This document shows positions 31,493 to 40,375 of a DNA stretch of 53,544 nt, one piece after another. Every line of letters begins with the position of its first letter. Within the stretch, counting starts at the first letter, position 1. The stretch is from Coriobacteriia bacterium (GTDB taxonomy: Bacteria; Actinomycetota; Coriobacteriia; Anaerosomatales; Anaerosomataceae). The translations under genes were made by a program, and so were the position numbers. The stretch is taken from contig JAUSOQ010000072.1 in assembly GCA_030655755.1 (NCBI GenBank), positions 1 through 53,544 on the forward strand, read 5' to 3'. The notes under the pieces were generated by a model. The model saw only the letters and a list, made by a program, of their open reading frames with translations, did no database searches and was not told the DNA's origin.

Positions 31493-32095
31493 ATGACATC
31501 GAGCAGGATCTTGCTGGTGCGTCATCCCCAGACAGAGTCCAACGTCGCGCAGCGGTTCGTGGGGAGCGGAGAGTCACCCTATACCGAGGTCGGCCGCCAT
31601 CAGGCCGACGAACTCGTGGTGGGTCTCACAAAATGGCGTGCCGATCGCGTGTATTCATCACCGCTGCATCGTGCGCTCGACGTAGCGGCTCGCATCGCCG
31701 GGTGCGGTATCCTGCTGATCGTTAAAGATGAGCTCTCAGAGGTCGATTTCGGGTTGGCCGAGGGCATGACCTACGCCGAGATGACCGCGCTCGACTTCTC
31801 GGCGGACCACTTGTGGTTCGAGCCGCGCCCCGGGTCGGTCCCGGTGGGGGAGACCTGGGACGGATTCACCCAGCGCGTGGGGGGTGTCGGTGACGAGATA
31901 TTGGGCCAGAGCGGTCGTACGGTCGTGGTGACACATGGCGGTGTCATCCGGGCTTTGATGCACCGCTGGATGGGCGTGCCTCGCGAGAGCGCCGTTCGCT
32001 TCACGATCGCGAACGCGACATGCGTGTCGTTCACGGTCGACGACGGATGGGTGGCGCTGCACCGGTTCGGCGTGAGAGCCGAGGATGCCGAGTGA
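31493..32095 (+). CDS. cobC: Histidine phosphatase, probable alpha-ribazole phosphatase
   Basis: The 200-residue member of the phosphoglycerate-mutase-like branch has the phospho-acceptor motif LLVRHPQTESN (residues 6-16), SSPLHRALDVA near 57, and the second catalytic His in VVTHGGVIRALMHRW near 145. Placement directly after cobS (ATG 31493 abuts the stop) supports alpha-ribazole phosphate dephosphorylation in the lower-loop pathway. On sequence alone another small phosphatase or mutase would be possible. It ends the cob run; the next gene has its own promoter. Confidence 0.8.
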   Translation: MTSSRILLVRHPQTESNVAQRFVGSGESPYTEVGRHQADELVVGLTKWRADRVYSSPLHRALDVAARIAGCGILLIVKDELSEVDFGLAEGMTYAEMTALDFSADHLWFEPRPGSVPVGETWDGFTQRVGGVGDEILGQSGRTVVVTHGGVIRALMHRWMGVPRESAVRFTIANATCVSFTVDDGWVALHRFGVRAEDAE

Positions 32096-32102
32096 TCGCG
32101 GC

Positions 32103-32131
32103 TTGCGTCTGAAGCGCGCGTGCGGGACAAT
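32103..32131 (+). promoter_or_regulatory. Promoter of the hisC-aroF-tyrA-aroA operon
   Basis: -35 TTGCGT (32103-32108), a 17-bp spacer and -10 GACAAT (32126-32131), giving a start near 32138 and a leader of about 27 nt. The leader contains a small inverted repeat, TCAAC with GTTGA, next to the GAGGAGA ribosome-binding site, which could modulate initiation. Confidence 0.5.
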
Positions 32132-32164
32132 CCTCGTCAACCTCTGACCTGTTGAGGAGAGACG

Positions 32165-33265
32165 GTGTCCTGGGACGATATCATCCGACCCCACCTTGAG
32201 CCGCTCGTGCCGTATGCCCCCGGGCTGCGCGCGAGTCAGGTACGCGAGCGCTCGGGTAAGGACGTCGTACTGAAGCTCTCGAGTAACGAGCACCCGTGCG
32301 GCCCTGTGCCGATGGCGATCGCCGCCATGGAGGCCGTGCTTCCCTGGATGAATCGATATCCCGATGGCGGTGCAGGTGCGCTGCGCCGGAAGCTTTCCCA
32401 GCGCCATGGCGTCCCGATCGAGCAGGTCGTCGTCACGAACGGTTCCAACGAACTGCTTCGTTTTGTCGCTGAGGTACTCGTACGGCCGGGTGATGAGATC
32501 GTCTATCCGTGGCCGTCGTTCGTGGTCTACCCGATGGTCGCCAACATATTCGAGGCGACACATGTGAAGGTCGCTCTTGATGACGGCCATGCGTGTGACC
32601 TTGATGCGATGCTCGCTGCGATCACGGAGCGCACGCGACTCGTGTTCCTCTGTAACCCGAACAACCCGACCGGAGCGATCTACGGTCGCGACGCGTTCAC
32701 GCGCTTCATGGAAGCGGTCCCGGAACACGTCGTGGTCGTCGTCGACGAGGCGTACTTCGAGTTCGTCACTGCGCAGGACTATCCGAACGGGTTGGAGTGG
32801 TTCGACGGCGAACGCCCGCTGGTGGTCGCCCGTACATTCTCGAAGATCTACTCGCTTGCCGGACTGCGCATCGGCTACGGCTTCATGCCAGAACCGCTTG
32901 CGCAAGCTCTGGACAAGGTCCGTGAACCGTTCAACGTGAATACGGTGGCACAGATCGCTGCGTACTACTCGCTTGATGATGAGGTCGAAGTCCGGCGTCG
33001 TCGCGCCGAGAACCAGGAACAGAAGGTCTACCTGTATTCGTGCTTTGACCGGCTCGGTGTTTCCTACGTGCCGTCGGAAGCGAACTTCGTCTACTTCATG
33101 ACGGAGCGACCGGTCGAAGTCTTCCAGGCCCTTCTCGAGGAGGGCGTGATCGTGCGTGACTTCGGGAACGCTCCGGCGCTCAGGTTGGGTATCGGTACTC
33201 CAGAGGACACTGCGATCACGATCACTGCATTCGAGGCGGTCGCTGCCCGGTTGGGCGCCTTCTAG
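32165..33265 (+). CDS. hisC: Histidinol-phosphate/aromatic aminotransferase family protein
   Basis: The 366-residue PLP-dependent class I/II aminotransferase of the HisC family has LKLSSNEHPCGP near residue 37, NGSNELLRFVAEVL near 94, CNPNNPTGAIYGRDAF near 162 and the PLP lysine in RTFSKIYSLAGLRIGYGF near 224. It heads an operon with DAHP synthase, prephenate dehydrogenase and EPSP synthase, so it may transaminate prephenate or 4-hydroxyphenylpyruvate/phenylpyruvate as well as, or instead of, histidinol phosphate; no other early his genes are here. GTG 32165 follows GAGGAGA. Confidence 0.88.
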   Translation: MSWDDIIRPHLEPLVPYAPGLRASQVRERSGKDVVLKLSSNEHPCGPVPMAIAAMEAVLPWMNRYPDGGAGALRRKLSQRHGVPIEQVVVTNGSNELLRFVAEVLVRPGDEIVYPWPSFVVYPMVANIFEATHVKVALDDGHACDLDAMLAAITERTRLVFLCNPNNPTGAIYGRDAFTRFMEAVPEHVVVVVDEAYFEFVTAQDYPNGLEWFDGERPLVVARTFSKIYSLAGLRIGYGFMPEPLAQALDKVREPFNVNTVAQIAAYYSLDDEVEVRRRRAENQEQKVYLYSCFDRLGVSYVPSEANFVYFMTERPVEVFQALLEEGVIVRDFGNAPALRLGIGTPEDTAITITAFEAVAARLGAF

Positions 33266-33336
33266 GCGTCGTCTTCGGTCGGCGTCGCAGGTTTGCCGAC
33301 ACTGCACGCGAATGCGTGCTGAAGGAGTGAGAGACG

Positions 33337-34362
33337 ATGCTCGTGATCATGCGTGACCACGCTACAGCGGAAGAGATCGATCATGTCGTCAACCATCTGC
33401 ACGAGGCTGGCGCAGAAGCTCATCTCTCGGCAGGTGAGGTCAAGACCATCATCGGCGTGATCGGTGATCGGGATGTCATCTACTCGTTGGAGATAGAGGG
33501 TCTGCCGGGCGTCGAGCAGGTCATCCGCGTACTGAAACCCTACAAGCTCGTGTCCCGGGACTTCCAGCCTGACGACACCGTGGTGACCGTGAAGGGCTCC
33601 TCGGTAGGTGGCGGCGCCATAGCGGTGATCGCGGGGCCCTGCTCGATCGAGTCTGAGCAGCAGCTGATGCGTACCGCCGAGGCCGTGAAGGCGGCGGGGG
33701 CCACGATGATCCGCGGCGGCGCCTACAAGCCACGGTCGAGCCCGTACGCGTTCCAGGGCATGGGCGAAGAGGGTCTTCGTCTGCTCGCCGAAGCGGGACG
33801 CGTGACGGGACTGCCGGTGGTGACCGAGGTCCTCGACGTGCGTGATGCCGATAAGGTGGCGTCCTACGCCGATGTCCTGCAGGTAGGCGCGCGCAATATG
33901 CAGAACTTCATGATGCTGGAGGAACTCGGCAGGATGCAGAAGCCGATCCTGCTGAAACGGGGTCTATCGGCCACGATCGAAGAGCTGCTCTCGGCGGCCG
34001 AGTACGTGCTCAAGGGCGGGAACCGCGACGTGATCTTGTGCGAGCGCGGGATACGGACGTTCGAGACCTACACGCGCAATACCCTCGACCTCGCGGCCGT
34101 CGCAGCGCTCAAGCAGCTCACGCACCTGCCGGTCATCGCGGATCCTTCGCATGCGACCGGGCGACGCGACCTGATCGTGCCGATGAGTCGTGCTGCTCTG
34201 GCGGCGGGCGCAGATGGGTTGATGGTGGAGGTGCACATCGATCCCGAGCATGCGCGATGTGATGGCCCGCAGTCGCTCACTCCTGACGAGTTCACCAGGC
34301 TGATGGCCGACATCGAACCGCTCGTCAAGCTCGACGGACATCGCTGGGGCCTTGGGTCATGA
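33337..34362 (+). CDS. aroF: 3-deoxy-7-phosphoheptulonate synthase (class I beta)
   Basis: The 341-residue enzyme condenses phosphoenolpyruvate and erythrose 4-phosphate, the first step of the shikimate pathway. An N-terminal ferredoxin-like regulatory domain occupies residues 1-70 ([18 protein letters not shown]). The barrel contains [55 protein letters not shown] and [20 protein letters not shown]. The N-terminal domain marks the I-beta type, often feedback-regulated by Tyr or prephenate. AGGAG precedes ATG 33337. The stop overlaps tyrA by 4 nt. Confidence 0.93.
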   Translation: MLVIMRDHATAEEIDHVVNHLHEAGAEAHLSAGEVKTIIGVIGDRDVIYSLEIEGLPGVEQVIRVLKPYKLVSRDFQPDDTVVTVKGSSVGGGAIAVIAGPCSIESEQQLMRTAEAVKAAGATMIRGGAYKPRSSPYAFQGMGEEGLRLLAEAGRVTGLPVVTEVLDVRDADKVASYADVLQVGARNMQNFMMLEELGRMQKPILLKRGLSATIEELLSAAEYVLKGGNRDVILCERGIRTFETYTRNTLDLAAVAALKQLTHLPVIADPSHATGRRDLIVPMSRAALAAGADGLMVEVHIDPEHARCDGPQSLTPDEFTRLMADIEPLVKLDGHRWGLGS

Positions 34363-35522
34363 GCGCGACTCCGAACCGCGAGCGTGATGATTTCGGGTCC
34401 GTTCTCGTGATCGGCCTCGGGTTGATCGGCGGTTCGATCGCTGCGGCTGCACATCGTCTGGATCCTGCGCCTACGGTCTACGGCGTGGACGTCGATGCGG
34501 CCACCCTATTCGTCGCCGTTGAGTCCGGTGTCGTCGATGCTGCCGCGCGACCGGACGTCGCACGCAGCAACGGCTGGCTGTCCGGTGACGGTGTCGACCT
34601 CATCGTCTTGGCGACACCGGTGGCACAGACCATCGAGTGGCTCGGCGTTCTGGCCGAGGCAGGATACGCCGGTGTCGTCACCGATGTGGCGTCCACGAAG
34701 TCCCGCGTGGTCGAGGCGGCAGAGGCTTTGAATGGCGTGGCATTCACGTTCATCGGCGGACACCCGATGGCCGGCTCGGAGCGTAGCGGCATCGACGCTG
34801 CGCGCAAGGACCTCTTCGACGGTGCGTATTACGTGCTGACACCGGGTGTTGCCGCCGGCGCTGACGAGTTCCGTCGCCTGCACTCGTTCATATCATCGCT
34901 GGGTGCGCGCGTCGTCTGTGTCGATCCCGCCGCTCATGATGAGTCCGTCGCGATCATCAGTCATGTGCCGCATGTAGCGGCGGCAGCACTGATAGAACTC
35001 GCGAACTCCCGTGCGGCCGAGGGCGGCGAAGACCTTCTCCGCCTCGCAGCCGGTGGTTTCAAAGACATGACCCGGATCGCGGCAGGCAGCGCCGAGTTGT
35101 GGACGGGTATCTGTATGGACAATGCAGATGCGATCACGACCGGGTTGCGGGACCTACGTCACGTGATAGCCGAGTTCGAGCAGTTGGTCGGCGCACGCGA
35201 CGTCGAGGGTATGCGGGTGTGGTTGAGTCGTGCCGCCGAGGTCCGTCGCAGTCTGCCTACGCAGTGGGTGCCCGCGACAAGCAGGCTATCCGAGCTGACG
35301 TTGCCGGTGAGCGACCGTCCCGGTGTCATCTCCGCGGTCACGACCGCTGTGGGCCGTGCCGGCTGTAACATCGAAGACATCGAGATCGACCATCAGTCGG
35401 AGGACTCGGCGGTGTTGCGTCTGGTGCTGACTGACGAAGGTGACGTTCACGGCCTCATGGGTGACCTTGCCCGGCGTGGTTTCGAGCCGCAGCTTCGGTC
35501 GCTTGAGGAGGGGAGCGAGTAG
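34359..35522 (+). CDS. tyrA: Prephenate dehydrogenase with C-terminal ACT domain
   Basis: The 387-residue NAD(P)-dependent enzyme oxidatively decarboxylates prephenate to 4-hydroxyphenylpyruvate for tyrosine synthesis. The dinucleotide motif [15 protein letters not shown] is at residues 17-31; [20 protein letters not shown] near 132 and the Hxxx[12 protein letters not shown] region near 205 follow the family. From about residue 305 an ACT domain ([18 protein letters not shown]) suggests allosteric control by tyrosine. ATG 34359 overlaps aroF in ATGA. The stop shares one base with the aroA GTG. Confidence 0.92.
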   Translation: MSATPNRERDDFGSVLVIGLGLIGGSIAAAAHRLDPAPTVYGVDVDAATLFVAVESGVVDAAARPDVARSNGWLSGDGVDLIVLATPVAQTIEWLGVLAEAGYAGVVTDVASTKSRVVEAAEALNGVAFTFIGGHPMAGSERSGIDAARKDLFDGAYYVLTPGVAAGADEFRRLHSFISSLGARVVCVDPAAHDESVAIISHVPHVAAAALIELANSRAAEGGEDLLRLAAGGFKDMTRIAAGSAELWTGICMDNADAITTGLRDLRHVIAEFEQLVGARDVEGMRVWLSRAAEVRRSLPTQWVPATSRLSELTLPVSDRPGVISAVTTAVGRAGCNIEDIEIDHQSEDSAVLRLVLTDEGDVHGLMGDLARRGFEPQLRSLEEGSE

Positions 35523-36838
35523 TGAAGTACTACGCCACACGAGCGGATCGGCCGTTGCGGGGGGAAGTGCGCGTTCCGGGTGACAAGTCGATCTCACATC
35601 GCGCCGTACTCTTCTCGGCAATGGCTCAGGGCACGTCGCATCTAACAGGCGTGCTGGACAGCGCTGATGTGCGCTCGACCATCTCTGCAGTGTCGGCGTT
35701 GGGTGCGGAGATAGAGGTCGTGCGCGAGACTCGCGATGGTCTTGATCTCCGTGTGACGGGTTGGGGCGGTGGGGGACCGGTCGCGCCGGCGGAAGCGATC
35801 GAGTGCGGCAACAGCGGAACGACAGCGCGCCTGCTCATGGGCGTTTTAGCGGGATGGGACCGGCATGTCGTGCTGCAAGGTGACGGATCACTCTCACGAC
35901 GTCCGATGGCGAGGGTCACCGACCCTCTTGTCGCGATGGGCGCGGAGTTCAAGTCTCGCGGTGGTCTGTTGCCGGTGAGCGTCCGGGGCGGCTCCCTGCA
36001 CCCTGTCGACCATGTGCTTACGGTGGCGAGTGCTCAAGTCAAGACAGCGCTGCTCTTGGCGGGCCTGCGCGCCGAGGGGTGCACCGTGGTGACCGAGCCC
36101 GCGCCAAGCCGGGATCACACTGAACGCATGTTGCCGGCGTACGGGGTCGCGGTCGGCAGAGATAAGGATGCGCACCGCGCCTGGGTGGACGGTCCTGCGT
36201 ATCTTACGGCCGCCGATGTGGCCGTGCCCGCGGATCCCTCCTCGGCAGCATTCCTCGTAGCTGCGGCAGTCCTGGTGCCCGGGAGCGACGTCGCCATGCT
36301 AGACATCGCGGTCAACCCGACGCGTACGGGATTTTTGCGTGTGCTGGCACGGATGGGCGCTCGTGTCAGTGTCGACCTTGATGACGCGACAGGCGGTGAG
36401 CCTACGGCCGTCTTACGTGCGCACTTCACAGAGGACCTGCGTGCCACCACGGTCACCTCGGAGGAAGTGCCCTCGCTCATCGACGAAGTGCCGGTACTGG
36501 CGGTCGTCGCGACCGCCGCCTCGGGTACGACGCGCTTCGAGGGAGTCCGGGAGCTGCGCGTCAAAGAATCCGACCGGTTGATGGCGGTAGCGGAAGGGCT
36601 TGCGGCACTTGGGTGTACGGTACGGACCGGAGAGGACTGGCTCGAGATCGACGGGCCCTGTCAGCTGGGATCCGCAGCGCTGGATTCATGCGGTGATCAC
36701 CGTCTTGCCATGGCGTACGCAGTGGCGGCTCTTGTCGCGCAGGAACCGGTGACGATCGATCATTTCGAAGCCGTGGACGTCTCCTACCCGGGATTCGTGT
36801 CGGATCTGCAGGCGTTGAGCGTCTCGGCCGCCCTCTGA
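35522..36838 (+). CDS. aroA: 3-phosphoshikimate 1-carboxyvinyltransferase (EPSP synthase)
   Basis: The 438-residue enzyme transfers enolpyruvyl from PEP to shikimate 3-phosphate. Conserved elements include VPGDKSISHRAVLFSAMAQG near 17-36, GNSGTTARLLMGVLAG near 99, DPSSAAFLVAAA near 238 and KESDRLMAVAEGL near 348, with DHRLAMAYA near 394. Its gene starts with GTG 35522, overlapping tyrA by one base. It is the last gene of the aromatic operon. Confidence 0.94.
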   Translation: MKYYATRADRPLRGEVRVPGDKSISHRAVLFSAMAQGTSHLTGVLDSADVRSTISAVSALGAEIEVVRETRDGLDLRVTGWGGGGPVAPAEAIECGNSGTTARLLMGVLAGWDRHVVLQGDGSLSRRPMARVTDPLVAMGAEFKSRGGLLPVSVRGGSLHPVDHVLTVASAQVKTALLLAGLRAEGCTVVTEPAPSRDHTERMLPAYGVAVGRDKDAHRAWVDGPAYLTAADVAVPADPSSAAFLVAAAVLVPGSDVAMLDIAVNPTRTGFLRVLARMGARVSVDLDDATGGEPTAVLRAHFTEDLRATTVTSEEVPSLIDEVPVLAVVATAASGTTRFEGVRELRVKESDRLMAVAEGLAALGCTVRTGEDWLEIDGPCQLGSAALDSCGDHRLAMAYAVAALVAQEPVTIDHFEAVDVSYPGFVSDLQALSVSAAL

Positions 36839-36862
36839 GCGCGCCGCCGCACCCTGCTCACG

Positions 36863-36871
36863 TGCTAGAAT
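36863..36871 (+). promoter_or_regulatory. Extended -10 promoter candidate upstream of cmk
   Basis: TGC followed by TAGAAT (36866-36871) fits the extended -10 form TGnTATAAT. No good -35 was seen, which extended -10 promoters tolerate. Transcription would begin near 36878, about 30 nt before the cmk ATG. Confidence 0.4.
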
Positions 36872-36907
36872 CCCCTTGCATCACTGCCGAGTGGGAGAGT
36901 GCGCTTC

Positions 36908-37576
36908 ATGATCGTCGCCATCGATGGCCCGGCCGCTTCGGGCAAGTCAACAGTCGCCAAGGCCGTGGCCCGCAGGCTCGGGTTCCGCTATCTGGATACC
37001 GGTGCGATGTATCGCGCTGTCGCGGCGTTGGCGATCGCTCAAGGAAACGATCTTGAGGATGCCGCGGAGCTGTCGGCTCTCGCCGCTCGTGAGGCGGTGA
37101 CCTTCACTTACACAGAAGGTGACCCCGTACACGCAGGCGTCATCATCGCGGGGTCCGACGTGACGCGTATGATCCGTACGCCCCAGGTGGATGCGGCGGT
37201 GAGCCTCGTGGCACGAGTGCCCGGCGTCCGCGCCGCGATGGTGAGCCAGCAGCGAAGGCTGGCGGGAGATGGTCCCGCAGTCGTCGAGGGGCGTGATATC
37301 GGCACGGTCGTGTTCCCCGATGCGGCATTGAAGATCTACCTGACGGCTTCTGCCGAGGAACGTGCACGGCGGCGGCATTACGAACTGACCGATGCGGGGC
37401 ATTCGCTTAAGAGCGAGCGGGTCCGCGAGGGGATCGAGCATCGGGATGCCGCTGATACCCAGCGCGAAGCAAGTCCGCTTGCGATCGCAGACGATGCCGT
37501 AGAGCTCGACACGACGGGTATGAGCATCGAGGAGGTCGTAGAGCGCATCGTCGACCTTGTAGAGGACACACCGTGA
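36908..37576 (+). CDS. cmk: Cytidylate kinase
   Basis: This 222-residue kinase phosphorylates CMP and dCMP. The P-loop AIDGPAASGKSTVAKAVA is at residues 4-21, RLGFRYLDTGAMYRAVA follows, and VVEGRDIGTVVFPDAALKIYLTA-type sequence (here GRDIGTVVFPDAALKIYLT) binds the nucleotide. An in-frame GTG at 36899 is possible, but GGGAGA sits at better distance from ATG 36908. The stop overlaps plsC by 4 nt. The cmk-plsC-ispH order is common in Gram-positives. Confidence 0.92.
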   Translation: MIVAIDGPAASGKSTVAKAVARRLGFRYLDTGAMYRAVAALAIAQGNDLEDAAELSALAAREAVTFTYTEGDPVHAGVIIAGSDVTRMIRTPQVDAAVSLVARVPGVRAAMVSQQRRLAGDGPAVVEGRDIGTVVFPDAALKIYLTASAEERARRRHYELTDAGHSLKSERVREGIEHRDAADTQREASPLAIADDAVELDTTGMSIEEVVERIVDLVEDTP

Positions 37577-38202
37577 ACCAGACGCTTGGGAGAATGCTCA
37601 GGCCGACGTTGGCCAAGGTGTTTTTGATCGCATTCAAAGTGCGTTTCCACGGCGCACAGAACGTGCCGTCCGGGGGTGCGATCATCGCGGGCAACCACGT
37701 GTCTCACATGGATCCCATCCTGCTGTGGTGCGGAGCGCCTCGCCCGATCCACTTCATGGCCAAACGTGAGCTCTGGGACAGCCGTTTCTTCCACTGGTTC
37801 ATGCCTCGGGTGTGGGCGTTCCCCGTCAATCGCGGTGGCGCCGACCGTAGCGCGATCGAGACCGCAACGGCGTTTCTGAAAGAGGGTGACTTGGTGGGCA
37901 TCTTCCCCGAGGGGACTCGCAGCCAGGACGCGGAGTCTCTCGGCGAAGCACATGGTGGGGCCGCATTCATCGCGATGAGGGCAGGCGTACCGGTCGTGCC
38001 GACAGCGTTCGTGGGGACCGAGAACGTGATGCCGAAGGGCAAGTCGATCCCTCGGTTGCGCCGAGTGACGGTCCTGTACGGTGAGCCGGTGTACCCGGAG
38101 TCGTTCACCGAAGGTGGACGCAAACAGCGCGTCTCGGCCATGACTGCGGCCATCATGCGGCGCATCGGCGAAGAACTCGAACGAGCGAGGGAGCTGCACT
38201 GA
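37573..38202 (+). CDS. plsC: 1-acyl-sn-glycerol-3-phosphate acyltransferase
   Basis: This 209-residue membrane-associated enzyme makes phosphatidic acid from lysophosphatidic acid. The catalytic HX4D motif is HVSHMD within GNHVSHMDPILLW near residues 36-48. FPVNRGGADRSAI near 78 and the phosphate-binding FPEGTRSQDAESLGEAHGG near 111 follow. GTG 37573 overlaps cmk in GTGA; the stop shares one base with the ispH ATG. It cooperates with PlsY and GpsA further downstream in phospholipid synthesis. Confidence 0.92.
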   Translation: MNQTLGRMLRPTLAKVFLIAFKVRFHGAQNVPSGGAIIAGNHVSHMDPILLWCGAPRPIHFMAKRELWDSRFFHWFMPRVWAFPVNRGGADRSAIETATAFLKEGDLVGIFPEGTRSQDAESLGEAHGGAAFIAMRAGVPVVPTAFVGTENVMPKGKSIPRLRRVTVLYGEPVYPESFTEGGRKQRVSAMTAAIMRRIGEELERARELH

Positions 38203-39047
38203 TGAAAGTGATCGTCGCAGAGCACGCAGGTGTCTGCTACGGCGTGGAGCGTGCGCTCCGTCTGGCCGAGGAAGCCGCCGCGACGAGCGGGAACGTGCAC
38301 ACGCTCGGTCCGCTCATCCATAACCCGCAAGCCGTGGAAGGACTGCGCGATCACGGCGTGGACGTCGCTACCACTCTCGATGAGATCGAGAGTGGTATCG
38401 TCATCATCCGTTCGCATGGCGTCGACCCCGCCATCATCGATGCGGCTCGAAACAAGGGACTCGACGTTGTGGATGCGACGTGTCCTTTCGTCGGTGCAGC
38501 GCACACGTGCGCGGCTGAACTGACCGAGGCCGACTACAGTGTCGTGATCGTCGGAGAAGCGGACCATCCTGAAGTCGAAGGCATCCAGGCGCATGCCGGA
38601 GGCAACGCCATCATCGTGCAGCGAGCGGATGAGCTTCCCGCGCGTCTGCCATCGCGCCGAGTAGGGATCGTCGTGCAGACCACGCAGTCAGCGGCCCGAC
38701 TCGAAGAGGTGGTGACGGCGCTCCTGCCGCGGGTCACCGAACTTCGTGTCTGCAACACGATATGCAGCGCCACCACCAAGCGTCAGCGAGCCGCGGACGA
38801 GCTTGCGCGCACCGTCGACGTGATGATCGTCGTCGGCGGCCACAACTCGGGCAATACGACGCGCCTTGCCGAGATATGCCGGGAAGGTAATGAGCGTGTC
38901 TATCACGTCGAGACGGCTGATGAGGTCCGATCAGAGTGGTTCAAAGGTTGCGAGAAAGTGGGTGTTACGGCCGGCGCCTCGACGCCCGACGTCCAGATAC
39001 GCGGGGTCATCGCCGCTATCGAGGCAATGGATGCCCATGACGCGTGA
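38202..39047 (+). CDS. ispH: 4-hydroxy-3-methylbut-2-enyl diphosphate reductase
   Basis: The 281-residue Fe-S enzyme catalyses the last step of the MEP isoprenoid pathway. The three conserved cysteines ligating the cluster are C12 (AGVCYGVERAL), C94 (DATCPFV) and C188 (NTICSATTKRQ). HTLGPLIHNPQAVEGL and VGGHNSGNTTRL are typical substrate-binding segments. ATG 38202 overlaps plsC by one base. It overlaps or abuts the DUF512 gene depending on the start chosen for that gene. Confidence 0.94.
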   Translation: MKVIVAEHAGVCYGVERALRLAEEAAATSGNVHTLGPLIHNPQAVEGLRDHGVDVATTLDEIESGIVIIRSHGVDPAIIDAARNKGLDVVDATCPFVGAAHTCAAELTEADYSVVIVGEADHPEVEGIQAHAGGNAIIVQRADELPARLPSRRVGIVVQTTQSAARLEEVVTALLPRVTELRVCNTICSATTKRQRAADELARTVDVMIVVGGHNSGNTTRLAEICREGNERVYHVETADEVRSEWFKGCEKVGVTAGASTPDVQIRGVIAAIEAMDAHDA

Positions 39048-40350
39048 GACATATGGTATGCCGCACCTTGCACCGGGTTCGGGCGCGGTGGTGACCGATG
39101 TCGTGTCGGGTTCGGAAGCCGACATCGCAGGCGTCTTCGTTGGCGATCGGGTGCTTGCGGTCGATGGTGCGCCCGTGCGCGACGTGCTCGAGTGGCAATG
39201 GCTGACGGCGGAGTCGGACTTCGTGCTGACACTCGAACGCGCTCACGCAAGGCTTCAGATCGAGGTCGAGCATACGGTTGGACGTCCGTTCGGGGTCTCC
39301 TTCGCCGATCTGCTCTTCGATGGTGTGCGGGAGTGCGACAATTCATGCACGTTCTGCTTCGTGGCCCAGCTCCCCAGGGGTCTGCGCGCGTCCCTCTATG
39401 TGCGTGACGACGACTTCAGGCTCTCGTTCCTGAGCGGGACGTTCGTCACGCTCACGAATCTCACCGATGACGATATCGCGAGGATCGCCGAGCAGCGTCT
39501 TTCACCGCTCTATGTGTCGCTGCATGCAGTCGACCCGGCGGTGCGCGCCCGGCTGATGTGCCCCACGGTCGAGGACCGCGCGCTCGAGCGGTTCGATGAG
39601 CTGCTCGCGGAGAACATCAGGTTGCACGCCCAGATCGTGCTCGTCCCGGGCATCAATGACAAAGAGGCGCTTGACGAGACGATCGAGTGGCTTGCCGAGC
39701 GGCCCGGTGTGCTCTCCGTTGGGATCGTCCCGCTGGGTCACACCGGACACCAGTCGCGATTCACCCGTTCGTTCGAAGACCCCGCGAGTGCACGGACGGT
39801 TCTCAAGCAAGTCACCGAGCGCCAGGAGGAACTCACGGTGCGCGGTCGTCGCGCCTGGCTCCAGGCTGCAGATGAGTTCTACTTGAACGCCGGTCTGGAT
39901 GTACCTACTGCCGACGCCTACGGTGATTTTCCTCAGTACGAGAACGGTGTGGGCCTCGTTCGTACCTTCCTCGACGATCTGGTCGAAGAGACTGCTGGTC
40001 GACAGGCTGCTCGTGATGTGGTGGCGGTGACAGGGACGCTCTTTGCGCCGGTGCTGACTCGAGTGCTTGCCGGTGTCGGTCTGGCGGGGGCGGTCGACGT
40101 TCTTGCGGTGCCCAACCGCCTTCTCGGCGGCGGTGTCTCGGTGACAGGACTGATGGGCGGAGCGGAGATCATCGACGCGATCAGGTCCTACGATGGGGAA
40201 GGACCGTTCCTCGTGCCCGACGTTGTAGTAAACTCCGACGGACTACTACTCGACGACACCCCTGCAGGCAGCCTGCCGGCGATGACCGGAAAAGACGTGC
40301 GCATCGTGTCCACAGACGCGATGGGGCTCGTTGCAGTGGTCTGCGACTGA
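39037..40350 (+). CDS. DUF512-family protein with PDZ-like domain and Cx3Cx2C cluster
   Basis: The 437-residue protein has an N-terminal PDZ-like segment (GAVVTDVVSGSEADIAGVFV, VLAVDGAPVRDVLEW). It is followed by a radical-SAM-like motif C100-C104-C107 within ECDNSCTFCFVAQLPRGLR, and a C-terminal DUF512 domain with NRLLGGGVSVTGLMGG and VNSDGLLLDDTPAG. The family is widespread in anaerobic Gram-positives and has no established function. The Cx3Cx2C spacing is that of radical-SAM enzymes. ATG 39037 overlaps ispH by 11 nt; ATG 39058 is an equally plausible start. Its position between ispH and der is frequently conserved, as I recall. Confidence 0.85.
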   Translation: MTRETYGMPHLAPGSGAVVTDVVSGSEADIAGVFVGDRVLAVDGAPVRDVLEWQWLTAESDFVLTLERAHARLQIEVEHTVGRPFGVSFADLLFDGVRECDNSCTFCFVAQLPRGLRASLYVRDDDFRLSFLSGTFVTLTNLTDDDIARIAEQRLSPLYVSLHAVDPAVRARLMCPTVEDRALERFDELLAENIRLHAQIVLVPGINDKEALDETIEWLAERPGVLSVGIVPLGHTGHQSRFTRSFEDPASARTVLKQVTERQEELTVRGRRAWLQAADEFYLNAGLDVPTADAYGDFPQYENGVGLVRTFLDDLVEETAGRQAARDVVAVTGTLFAPVLTRVLAGVGLAGAVDVLAVPNRLLGGGVSVTGLMGGAEIIDAIRSYDGEGPFLVPDVVVNSDGLLLDDTPAGSLPAMTGKDVRIVSTDAMGLVAVVCD

Positions 40351-40375
40351 TCGATACTAGAAGGGCGGTGAGAAG

